Source: Sphagnum compactum
Taxonomy: Eukaryota; Bryophyta; Sphagnopsida; Sphagnales
Assembly: GCA_965153455.1 (NCBI GenBank)
Contig: OZ234502.1
Span: 7,099,495-7,163,494, forward strand
Reading direction: 5' to 3'
Length of the DNA: 64,000 nucleotides
The notes below the pieces were generated by a model. That model had not been told where the DNA came from. It did no database searches and saw only the letters and a list, made by a program, of their open reading frames with translations. Positions 51,291 through 62,107 of this stretch are shown piece after piece. The position numbers were made by a program, and so were the translations under genes. The stretch's first letter is position 1, and every line of letters starts with the position of its first letter.

Positions 51291-52649
51291 GTAAGGTGAA
51301 ATAATTTAAATTAATGAAAAATAGTAATATAATAATTGAAAGTAATTTAACATAGGTAGTATTATTATATTAACAAAAAGAAATCCATTTACTAAATTTT
51401 TTTTTTCAAAAGAATGGTCATTGAAATGTTATTGAATAATGATATTCAACTTTTTTTTTGTTCAAATGATTTTAAACTTTCAAAAGGAAATAAATGTAAT
51501 TATGCACATTATTGAATATTTAAAAAAAGTAAACTCGAATCATTTCATTTGAACAAAATCTCAATAATATATGAATTTTCAAAGTTTATGTTTTTGTAAT
51601 GTTTAAAATGAAGTATTTGATAAATAGAATGTAATGTCACATATTATCACAACAAGTGAGGTGGTTTGATGATAAAGGTGTTTGCCCCCATTTCAAAGGT
51701 CAAGGGATCAAACCTCATGGGTGGAATTGTGTGTGGTCAACAATGGTATGTTGACCGAATATTCTCCTATAGAATTCTTAGGTTAGGTGCCTAGGTTGAT
51801 TATGTGGCCTACCTACCTACCTAGGCTAGGTTTTTAACCTAGCGTAGGTAGTGACACGTGTCAATAAATAATAAGTTTTAAAAATCATAAAATTATCAAT
51901 AATACTATATATTAAATAATTAAAATTTAATTAATTTCCATACTGGTTAGTTAATTAACTAGCAAGTGAATGGTTTGGTAAATTTGTATTTCACTTGAGA
52001 ATAAACTTGTTTCACTAGGTACTAGTGAAACAAGTCATTGTCCGTAGCAAGTGGTCCCCGTTCACTAGGGGGTTAAACAATTTCACTAGGTAAAATTGTC
52101 TAAATTCACTAAAAAATCTAGTGAAACCCATAGTGAACTAGGACGCATTTCCTAGTAGTGATCCTTTTCCTTCAAAATTTCAAGACTTTGACATTTTGTA
52201 TGATTTGGTTTTTCATCAAGTTCATCCAATGAACATGTACTTTCGTAAAAGGGGGCATGTTTTTGTTGTTAAATTTTTTTGAAAACAATTATATGACTTT
52301 ATGCATTCCTTTTGATTCCTTTTTTAAAAAAGTACAATTTAAACACTTAATGTAGTTAGTTTACAAGACTCAAAATAACATTTACATAGTATCTAAATTA
52401 TTTTAAAATATTTTTATCGATTTAACAAGACATTATTTTATCTATTGGCATACACCAATTCACTACAACTACAATAATGTAAGATAAACAAAAATCCAAA
52501 GCTGTCCTTTTTAATCCTTAAAAGCTTTAACACTCCTTTTTTGGTACTCTAATCATGAATGTCCCTTCAAATAAATGTTATTTGTAAAAAGTAGCCCCAC
52601 AAAAGTCTTAAAGTCCTTTTTCCTTTTTTTGGAACCCCAATTGTGACAT

Positions 52650-53699
52650 TTGAATAAGCCCAAAATTGGAAGCCAAAGTTATAGTTGTAGCACAGGAAGT
52701 GACAGATTTATACATCACATCATGACCATTAAAATTTAAACCAAGAAATTACTTTAGGTGAAGAAGAAAGAATTAAATAAACTTTAAATGGATGTGATCT
52801 TGTTGAGTTAGAAGAAAGGTAATTTGGAATAGTAGTTGTCGTCTCTTGACCTTATAAAGGAGGAAAGAGACATGTTGAAGAATCAAGAGAAGGAAGGTGT
52901 GTGATATTGGGTCCAATCTATAGCTTTACGAAAGGACAAGAGTAGTTTGCAAAATATGGTGCAAGAATAAGAGAAGGAGATTTCAAAACTCAAAGAAAAG
53001 ATCCAAATTGTTATACACCAAAGGGATGAAGCCATCAAAGAAAAATATAAAAATCATGTTGTTTGTAACAGGTCTATATAAACATTACAACATGATGGCA
53101 AGTGGATACATGTAGTTGTGGACAAGTTGACAACCATGGAGCCTTCCTTGTTTAAACATAGACTAAGAAATACGTATGACAATATCTTAATGCAGAATAC
53201 CATTTTAAGGACCAAATAGAAGTCAATGTAGTTCCAAGCATTTGATGTTGATGAATGGTGGAATTTGGTTCAGGATCTTTTGAAAAAATGTATACATGGC
53301 TTGTTTGATGAGCACAAGGTAGATGAGGCTAGTTATAGAAGGAAGCTGAAGGCATATCAAGAAGCTTACCTTAACTTTTTATATGAATCACCTTTTACAA
53401 CTCTAGAGGACAGTTTTGACACATATAATTTTCGCCAATTTAAGGTAGGTCCAAATGGAGAAGTAGTAGAGGTACAATCAACATCACTTATAGAGATGAA
53501 GGGAGGAGATACCATAGATGAGATCACTAGGGAATAGGTAGATATTCACCTAGATGGCCACATTATAGTGGAAGCCATAATAGTGCAAGAGTAGTCCATT
53601 TTGAATAGTAGTAATAATCTATATTTATCCTTCCAATGCATTTTGGTACCTTTCTATATGTAAGATTTTGAGGATAGAATCCAAAGTACAGGGGGGGTA
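52650..53699 (+). pseudogene. Retroelement ORF remnant ending in a polypurine tract
   Basis: Coding-like plus-strand sequence with a coiled-coil-like stretch (EISKLKEKIQIVIHQRDEA, near 52985-53040) and an open frame at 53265-53537 (LLKKCIHGLFDEHKVDEASY, later NFRQFKVGPNGEVVEV). It stops shortly before ACAGGGGGGGTAA, a polypurine tract of the kind that primes plus-strand synthesis next to a 3' LTR. No named domain is recognised. In-frame stops near 53080 and 53220 show decay. Confidence 0.45.
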
Positions 53700-54480
53700 A
53701 TGTTAAGAATATGACTGTGTTGTCCCTATTGGACAAACTGGACAAAGGTAGTTTCAGCAATTAACAAGGTGGACAAAGGTGTAGAATAACTATAGGATTA
53801 GGTTTCATGAAGACTGATTCAAACTAAGTTGGGTATCTAAAGAAGATTTCGAAAGAAGGTGTAAACAACATAACATGAACCCCACCCGCTTGCTTTTTGA
53901 CTACTTTTGTGACTATTTTTTGAGAAATATTCTTGGAAAAGTCTTCGAAAAAAATTCTGAAAATTTTAAACCTTTTTTCATATTATTTTATTAAAGTTTA
54001 TGTTAAAAATTTGGCACAAAAAATTATTTTCAAAAAATTCAAATCCATTTACAAGTCCTTTTATTGCTTATAAGTAAACATTATAGTGTCTAATGAGTGT
54101 TTTTGCTTATTTTTTACTCATTGGATTAATTTCAAATTAATTCACATGTTCCCATGATATATAAAAAAATAATTATATAAAAAAATCTTATAATTTCAAC
54201 GTCAAATTAAATTACAACTTTAAAACATGAAAAAACCAAACAAATGTTACACTTGCTATGGTACGTGTTATAATGACTACACCCAAGAAACATTGTTGAG
54301 GAAGTGATTATTAGATTAAAGAAGATGATGAGGGATGAGGATTGAGAGATTAAGTAGTTTTAGAGATATGGAGAAAGCTCTGTAGATTTATAGAACAATT
54401 TTGATAAGGAAGAATAGTGTTACTATAATATGTTTTTGTTTCCCTATATTATGATGGTCTAATTTTGTTTTTAGATCATT
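53700..54480 (+). repeat. Probable 3' LTR
   Basis: Starts TGTTAAGAATATG after the polypurine tract and shares GTTGTCCCTATTGGACA and GGACAAAGGT.GTTTCAG with the inverted fragment at 38930-41180. Further matching words lie at 54320-54450. The 53870-54300 segment has no counterpart there and may be inserted. The right end is not defined. Confidence 0.45.
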
Positions 54481-55179
54481 GCAAAAATCATTATTGTACA
54501 AATCTATGTTTTGTAATGGATTTTTGGCTGAGTTTTATCTCTAAATTCTATAGTTATTATAAAATAGACTGTATGTGAAAGATAACATGTTAAAAAAAAA
54601 TTCCAGAATAAACATAGTGTTGGAATATTAATGTTTACTAATCATTTTCAAGATCATTTTCAATCTTTTACATTTTTAATTTTGTGCACCTTTCACAACC
54701 TACCTTTGGGTCATTTATCCAATTTTTGGTAGCAAAAATCATCTTGTCCAAAATTTTCCAAATTTGTAAATGACATCACAAAGAATTTAAGATTCCAAGA
54801 TGAAAGAAGCCTCAATTTGCTTCCCAACAATTTTTAGAATTTTGGTGAACGAAATAAGCCACAAATGGGAATGTTGTTGCATTTGATCTCCACCATGTCA
54901 AAGGTTCTTACACTTCTTCAAGCCTATTAAAAAGGAATGAAACGAAAATAATTCTTCGATCACAAATTCTTTGGTCATCTTTGATGTTGATGTGCACATT
55001 TGAAAAAGGTCAAGTGTGTTTGGGTGCAATTAATCACGTTCCTAATCTCTTTGGGAGTCAAAAAAGGCATGGTCCAATCATTGCCAACCATGAACATTGG
55101 TATAAAAACTTTCTAGTCAAATTCTTCAACAATGGAAATAACAATTTTTTCTATCATTGGTTAAACTTCAACTAATAAC

Positions 55180-55337
55180 GGTTAAACCATTAAAAGAACA
55201 ATTATCATTTGACACCAATTTTTGCCACTAAAAAATGTCATTTATAAATGAAAAATGTCATTTGTAATTACTTTTAGTTGCAAATGATAATTTTTAGTTG
55301 CGAAAATTGGTTGCAAATGACAATTTTTCTTCTAGTG
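55180..55337. mobile_element. Solitary CACTA-type right end
   Basis: Terminal sequence ...TTTTTCTTCTAGTG at 55337 with repeated AAATG(A/T)CA and TTGCAAATGA words in the preceding 140 bp, as in CACTA subterminal regions. No matching left end was found upstream, so it is either truncated or misassigned. Confidence 0.3.
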
Positions 55338-56229
55338 AACCTTTGTTAATGTTAGGTTCACGAAGGCTTGCAAAAGTTAGACTAACACTAGACTAATTAA
55401 AGGTAAAGGTAGGTTAAACCTAGGCTAACTAAGGCAAACTTAAGAAATTCAAGCTTAACATTAAAAACTTATGAACATATTCAAATTAACACTTTGATAG
55501 ATTGCATTCATGTTGTAGTTTGTTCTTTAGTCAAGCCAAATAATTAATTCACATAGTTAATACAAGGCTTATATTCATTTAGCTTACTTTAATTATCCAG
55601 GGTGAAAGCATAATTACTTAAAGACTATTTGGACTATCACAATTGCAGATTTTTTGGATTATAGACAAGCTTAAAATGTAAAAGCCATATTGAACATTAA
55701 CATGATCAAAATTTTAATTATTCATGTTGTAATAGAATTTGTAGGGAACCACAATAAAAAATATGGATGAATACAAAAAAAATAATGAACTCATAATGAA
55801 CTTTTGAAATGATGAAATGAAGTTTTTCATGCACAAATAAAATGAAAACTTTAAATTCAAAAAAAGGTCATAGTAATGTTGAAATAAAATTTGAAAAGTA
55901 AATCACCATCAAATGAGGGATTTAAAAATAATGTGCATGGAAACTTTCTCAATACAAGAAATTAAAATTCATTTAAAAAAAATTCCATGATTTTTTTCAA
56001 TTTTTGGTCATTTATAGCCCATCCACATTGAGATATTTAAACTTTCACATCAATTTTTAAACCAATCACATGTTTAATGAAATTTAAAAGGTGGTCTACT
56101 AATTTATTTTTAATAAAAAACATAGGGGATAATTGTAATATTTATAATTTGATAATTATTATAATTGCATGAACTTTAGCTAATGTAAGATGTAAAGTTT
56201 CAAAATGTCAAAAGTCAATCACCTTATAT
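55338..56229. other. AT-rich intergenic sequence
   Basis: Nothing supportable was seen. Similarly uninformative AT-rich sequence fills 54481-55179. Confidence 0.35.
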
Positions 56230-56233
56230 CCAT

Positions 56234-56723
56234 GGGTTCATTCACGGTTGGGGTACCAAAAAAAGAAAAAAAGACTTAAGGACTTTTTAAACTTACTTTT
56301 TAGAAATAACATTTACATGAAACAAACTTAAGTGAGAAAAATTGAATAGTCCAATATAAGATAATTCATGTGTTAATGGTGATTTTTCACAATCATACAT
56401 AATTGTGTATGAATATTTTAGTTTAATGACCAAAAATATAGAAAATCCCAAAAAATCCCAAAATGAGTTTCAATGGACAACCAAAAAATATGTATTTTAG
56501 ACATTTGATTCTTTTTGTTTACAAAACTCAAAATGACATTAAAATAATATCCAAATTATTTTAAAATATTTTTATTAATTTAAGAAGATATCATTTTATC
56601 TATTGACATACAACAATCCATTATAATTATAATAATGTAAGATGAACAAAAATCCAAAGTTGTCCTTTGCAGTTCTTTTTCAGTTAGACACTCCTTTTTG
56701 GTACCCCAATTGTGAATGGACCC
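56234..56723. mobile_element. Complete MITE, 490 bp, TSD CCAT
   Basis: Terminal inverted repeats are GGGTTCATTCACGGTTGGGG and, reverse complemented from the right, GGGTCCATTCACAATTGGGG, both continuing into GTACCAAAAA. CCAT flanks both ends (56230-56233 and 56724-56727). Interior sequence (ATAATTCATGTG, TCATACATAATT.TGTATGAATATTTT, AAAATGAGT.TCAATGGACAACC) matches the left half of the larger element at 48744. It is non-coding. The superfamily is not assigned. Confidence 0.75.
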
Positions 56724-56727
56724 CCAT

Positions 56728-59700
56728 GATTTTACCTTCCGCAACTTAATATGTCAACCCAATTTAAGGAATTTTCACAATGCTTTTATTTCAAGTTTGG
56801 AATATTTGAGCTATCATGTGTGACCACTATAAGCCATCATAGTTGCACCAAATGGAGAGATTCATGTTTTTTCTTAACCATTAAAACAAATATATGTTCC
56901 ATTTGATTGTAACTTTTTGACCATAAAAGGGACGTATGTCTGAGTACCCTACACTCATGCTTTACTTTTATATGAGAAGTGTCATTTTTGTTCTATTTGA
57001 CTAATCTCACATTTGACCACCATTCAAAACAATCACTTTAGTCACATGATCTAGCAGAAAAAAAAACCCATGTGCCAAATCAAGACTTTTAAAAGACCAA
57101 ATTTTTAGTGAGAAATGACAACCTAGTTAAGTTGAATGGCCTGAAAAATTGTGATTTTTTGTAATGCAAACTTGGTTGCAAGTAAATGAAAATTAGATTT
57201 TAAAAATTTTCAAGTTAATGGAGACTTAAAAGATACTTATGTACTCTCAAATTGGGCATATTATAATCATACTATATCAAGTTTCTAGAGTAAAAAATAC
57301 ATGTAGTTGGACTTGTAACATCTCTTGTCCTTATCTTAATTATATGATGGCACACCAAGATCTACTTGCCCATCAATTCTAGATACCATGTGTTCACTAT
57401 TACTTGTAGAATCTAAAATATCATGAGGTGGAGGAGATAAACTAGAAATTTGGTCATGCAAACTTGGCAAACCATCACTTGAAGAAACCATAGCTCAATA
57501 ATGGATAGCAACCACCATTGATGTAGGAGACTAGCATACAATGCAAACCCAAAGCACCATATTCGTTTCACACAATAGACATACAATTTCATACTTCATG
57601 CACACATTTCACAAGATTGAGCAAAATAAAATTTCAGACTTGAGCATGAGTGCTACAAGAGGCCATACCATAGCCACCACCACTTTCAAGCATCAATGTT
57701 CATTGCCACCACTTGAAGGGTTGCCGCTCCACTTCCAAGCATCAATGTTCCCTTCTGCCACTTGAAGGATTGTTCCTTGAAAAGGTGAAGGGTGAACCTA
57801 TTCTACCTCACCTTTCATAATTGAACTGATTTTGTCATGTTTCAAGCTTCGGAAGCAGTGCAAGGATATACATAACCCCTTTTGATAATGTTCCAGATAT
57901 TTTTCCAGATATTTGACACTTCTATGAAGCCAGGTATTTCAAGTTATCTCACATTGTGATTTCCTGGTTGTGTATACCCTTAATTGGTAGAGAACCGTCA
58001 AGGAACCGGGACAAATTCTGATATCCACCTAACACTGGAGAAGACCCAGCAGACAGCGCCCAGTGAAGGAGGAAAATTCATTAGTTTTTGCCACACCAAT
58101 ATCTGGGAATAAACTGATGATTATGATCCTATCAGTTTAATGGTAAGAGAGTCTTTTGGAAATCTGAACTGTGTACATAATTGGTACTGCTACTGCAGTA
58201 CAAGATGCAGGTCCATTTAATCTCTGGATATAACTCCAGGAGGGAAGCCTGCTTGGTAGATGTTACATGTTCATTTTTGTGTTTATTCAGATCCGCTCAC
58301 ATTGAGTGATAATATTAATCCACCGGTTTAAATTCTAATTTTGACTCATAAGTTACAAAATGAAAACCCCTTTGTAGATTTTCACTAGCTAGGTAGATTA
58401 CACATAAGCAATGAGCATATCTAATACACAAGCATGCTGGAATCTTTTCAGGCCTTCCAATCAGTAATGCTCCATCTACTGCACTAATTCTACTTTTCTA
58501 CCAAAATGGTTCTCAATCCAGTGATACTACCTATACTCCATTTAATTCTAATATTCGAACAAAATGGATGTTAAGCTTTAATATAATTAATTGACCATGA
58601 CAAATGCTTGCATCTCCACCCAAACCCCCTATTTGGACCTCTACTAGTGTTGACGACATCCTGTTGATTGTTTTGTATGGACATCCGCATCAAATATTGA
58701 TTAGTATAAAGTGAGAGATAATGTATTTTCTTGGTTCACTAGGGTGGACCAAAAATGGACAGGTATTTAAAGAGTTTAGTATTCAACTCATGAAATTTAC
58801 ATTTAAAATTGAGATATTTCAAAAATTATGTTGATATTTGATAAATTTAAATACTAGTTGAACACCATGTAGAAAAAATATCAAACTTATATTTTTGCAT
58901 TCTGTTTAGATATGTGGAACTTGCCATATTCTCAATTTAGGTGTCAAAATTCACATAATTTATATCAATCCATTTGAAAGTTTTATACTAAATTTAACAA
59001 TGAACATGCATGGACAATATTTTGTGATCACTCTAAAAAAAACAAAGATGCCAGTCATTGACCAATCACGATGGCGAACTAATCAAAATCCAATCACTTC
59101 CTTTCGCTTAACCTTTTGAAATTGAAAGATCATTATTTATTGTGCATATTTACAAGTCCAAACTCAGCAACTCACACTGGTAAAAGGCTATACTTCACCT
59201 TAAAGAAATTGTGTGGATGTTCTTGTACTGCTGCCAGTGAACATGCTCTTCCAAGTCCCATCAATTGGAAAGATGAAACGGAAAATCAATCCTAAGAACC
59301 GTTAATTTAAAACTTGATCAATTTCTACACTTGAAACCCTACTGAAGTGCTAGTCAATGGGCGAGAGAGTGAGTCTTGTGCAATTAGTATTGTCCACCAT
59401 ACATGTGAATCCCAATTTGTACATTATTTAATCAGTGATAATTTCTAACTTCAATTTTTTGTCAAGAGTTGAATATGAACTACTAGTAGGAAAAAAAATT
59501 CAGCAAATTCAAAATGTGAGCCACCTTAGTGTGCATTGACATCTTAACAAAATTAGACAAATTCAGAAAATGAGTCTCTTTGCTTGCATTGATACAAATT
59601 CATAACGTGTCACCTTAACTTGCATAGACATCTCAATAAAATTCAGTCATATTGTCGAAAAGCTCGCCATCTTAACTTGTATTGACACAGCAAATTCAAA

Positions 59701-59741
59701 AAGTGACCCACCTTAGGTTGCATTGACACCCCTATATGGAT
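56728..59741. other. Intergenic sequence
   Basis: No gene was recognised. A 49-bp direct repeat occurs at 57681-57772. The last 250 bp before 59742 contain repeated CACCTTA...TTGCATTGACA phrases (59520-59730), a loose tandem repeat in what is probably the 3' flank of the minus-strand gene. Confidence 0.4.
57681..57772. repeat. 49-bp direct tandem duplication
   Basis: CACTT(T/C)CAAGCATCAATGTTC begins at 57681 and 57730. Each copy ends with a GCCA...CTTGAAGG segment. Confidence 0.75.
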
Positions 59742-62079
59742 CTAGTCGTAATAATAATCGTGAAAGATCCCATCAGGCTGCCGCAAGGAGTAGTAATTGG
59801 CTGCACTTGAAGTTGGCGCGTATGATCTGGAACCAGTAGTGTGATAATAATTTGACGAGCTCCAAGAATAATCTTCGTCGGGAGGGCTACTGGGAGGGCT
59901 CATGTCAGATGGGCTGTAATTGCGCAGATATGGACTACTGGGACGATTGCGGAAAGTATAGGATTCATAGCTCGGCCTGGGACGTGGGGCTACGAGCATG
60001 GGCTCCTGAGATGAAGCTTGATAATATTCGAAATCCGCATGAGAGTTGTTATACCCGTTATTCAGTGCCGGAAGAGGAGGCGGATTCCACATCGTATTGG
60101 AGATCGTCGATGTTCCAAGCTGGCCTGCGCTAGTAGTAGTGGAAAGAATGCGGGAGTTTGGTTTCACCTTCTTCACCTTCTTCAGCAACCTTCTGGGTGA
60201 GACGTTTCCGGAAACTGTTACCATTTGCCTCTGCAAATCGCAGGAAATTTCTAGCACACCTGCTCGCAGCTTACAAATATTGCAATTGTTAATTATTATA
60301 TCTCAAATATGTTTTTTTTCTAGATTGACACAACACGATGTATCTAGAAGCTGAATGTTTGGTTCAAACGTGAAACAAAACAAGCTAGCTGCTGCTACGT
60401 ACTTATTCTCTTGGTCCTTATATCTTGCCCGTATTGTTGTACTAGTCGACCAATACATGTAATATGGAGGACTCAGCAAGTAACGTCCTTTAGAGATTCA
60501 GTACCACTTTAGAGATTTGTCTGACAATATATCAGAAGAAACTTTTTTGATTCTCTCTGGGAACATCAAGAAGAACTTAAAAGTTCTCCTACGCAAAAAT
60601 GAAATGGTTTGTTTGACAATGGGAAAATACAAGGGTCCCTTTGTTTCACAATGGGAAAATTAGAATAAAAAATTACACCATTTAGATATCCAAGAAAAAT
60701 ATCGGAACACATTGGTCCCACGATTCCCTTAGAGAGCTTTCCGCATTTTTTGTTAATTTTAACTTTAATTCGTCAGAGGTTTCCACTCTTCTCCCTACAG
60801 GAAATGCCAACAAAGCTTGTTGTGCATGTAAGATGGAGGAGGATTCAGCCTGACGTCCTTTAGAGATTCAAGTAGTACTGAAGTCTTCTCCTGAAATCCC
60901 AACTGAATTTTTATTATAGAATGAACCATCGCGATTAAGGCATATTATGCTACGCAGACTGAAATCACTTGCAGTTCTCCATCGTTTCATGAGCCCACGC
61001 GGAGCCCATGAAGCTGTCAGAAATGAAGGAAAATTGCACAATTTGAATCTGTCATCAAACATCTACGAGATTGATCGAGCCTGGAGTCCTGGACTAATAT
61101 TGTAACATGTTCAAGCTGTCATCGACAGTATTGAAACAACAAAAAAAGTCTGCTGGAATATTGATTGTAGCTGCGTACCTTTGATCGTCAAAGCCCTTCT
61201 CACCCTCGCGATGTCATCGTCAGTCTCCAACGGCACATGCAAGTGAAGATCCTGGAGTACATGACGGACATTAAGAGACCACGTGAGAAATAGGCCGATG
61301 GATTATTGACAACTATTTCCAATATTCGTGATTCAAGAAGCTTAATTGCACATATATGAGAGGGTCAAATGTCACCAGACGATGTCCAAAATTGTAAACA
61401 GCGAGGACTCGCATAGACAGATGATGCCTCGATGCAAGTGCAAGATCAATACCGGCAGCATCGGCGGTTGAAAGCCGGGTTCTGAATTCCCTTCAAGTTG
61501 ATTAGTGTCATCTGATGATGTAGTACTACTACAAATGTCCAAGTCGTCATCATTGTCTTCAGATTCTTCACACTGACTACATCCGGACATCTCGTCTGCA
61601 AGAGATGGCACAAATATGTGACTAGGCGGTTGTTTGACCTCAGGCACGCACAATCCAGATAACTTCATCATTAAAACTTGGGCAATATTTTGCGGCTCCT
61701 GATTCACAGTAGTTGGCGCGGGAATAGGAGAAGATGAGCATGACTTCGGTGTCGACGGATCAATTGTTAAGGGTATATCCTGCTCTACAGCAGGTTGTTC
61801 AAGCTCCATGGTCTGAATTACCTCCATGCCGTCACGAGGAGCTTCGTTAATCTCGTGTGGGGATCGACTCGAAACGTTGGAGTCCATTTGCTCCAGTTTA
61901 AATCTCAAATTAGTATCGGGTCCTGTTAGTTCAGCGATTGTCTGGCGCACGGACCCCTGAATCCACAAAACAGAAACATCAGATGACGACTGCACGAGAA
62001 GATCATACACGGTGGCCTCACCGAATTTGAATGAAGCCATGTATAGGACCAAGATCGCTTCAAATGCCTTTTCTAGCAT
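59742..62079 (-). CDS. HMA-like protein lacking metal cysteines, with long acidic N-terminal region; 3 exons, 405 aa
   Basis: Exons 62079-61453, 61251-61179 and 60259-59742 (1218 nt), with introns of 201 (GTATTG..CTCCAG) and 919 nt (GTACGC..GAGCAG). Residues 1-209 have no recognised domain but are Ser-, Pro- and acid-rich, with CSQCEESEDNDDDLD and SSTTSSDD. The HMA-like fold starts near 210: DLHLHVPLETDDDIARVRRA, then LTIKGVLEISCDLQRQMVTV, then NVSPRRLLKKVKKVKPNSR. The CCxxC of the paralogues (CCTKC, CCKEC) is replaced by ETDDD (218-222), so it cannot bind metal in the usual way and may serve as a protein-interaction module. The tail is Pro/Ser/Tyr-rich, ends HDYYYD and lacks a CaaX box. The second intron splits the domain at G|GT, as in the gene at 6243. 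A 5' UTR exon ending at 62953 (GTACGT donor), spliced to 62108, is plausible. Joining of exon 1 to the HMA exons is inferred. Confidence 0.62.
60546..60816 (+). repeat. Intronic MITE-like repeat, copy 3
   Basis: Shares ATCAAGAAGAACT, TTTGACAATGGGAAAAT-like, TTTCACAATGGGAAAA, TTGGTCCCACGATTCCCTTA-like and GTCAGAGGTTTCCACTCTT with 6951-7198, in the same orientation. It lies in the equivalent (phase-1) intron of the paralogous gene. Confidence 0.65.
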
Positions 62080-62107
62080 AAATATCGAGTATCAGTATCT
62101 CAGCTCG

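Larger units (their letters stand above)
49350..52160. mobile_element. Non-autonomous CACTA element, 2811 bp, TSD ATC
   Basis: The left end is CACTACTACTAAAG and the right end ...CCTAGTAGTG. ATC lies directly outside both ends (49347-49349 and 52161-52163). Shared subterminal words are CACTATGGG and CACTAG/CTAGTGAA. The interior is repeat-rich: a 25-bp minisatellite, a 128-bp tandem repeat and a subterminal segment (51370-51930) homologous in inverse orientation to 44480-44900. There is no transposase. It is nested in the inverted-repeat element at 48744-52565. Confidence 0.75.
48744..52565. mobile_element. Inverted-repeat DNA element interrupted by a CACTA element
   Basis: The left end GGGTCCATTCACGATTGGGG and the right end (reverse complement GGGACATTCATGATTAGAG) begin long imperfect inverted arms. 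These include GGATTTTTGTTTATCTTACA, GTCTTGTTAAAT and TTTGAGTCTTGTAAACTAAC (left) with the complementary words at 52370-52500. Subtracting 49350-52160 leaves about 1.0 kb, similar in content to the 490-bp relative at 56234. No target duplication is evident. A second family-type end (ACCCCAATTGTGACATT) at about 52625-52645 suggests a further partial copy abutting on the right. Confidence 0.65.

Noticed and set aside
61372-61452. Exon 1 of the 405-aa gene continuing to the stop at 61372
   Set aside because: A good GT donor at 61452 allows in-frame joining to an HMA half-domain that otherwise has no start; read-through is kept only as a possible isoform.
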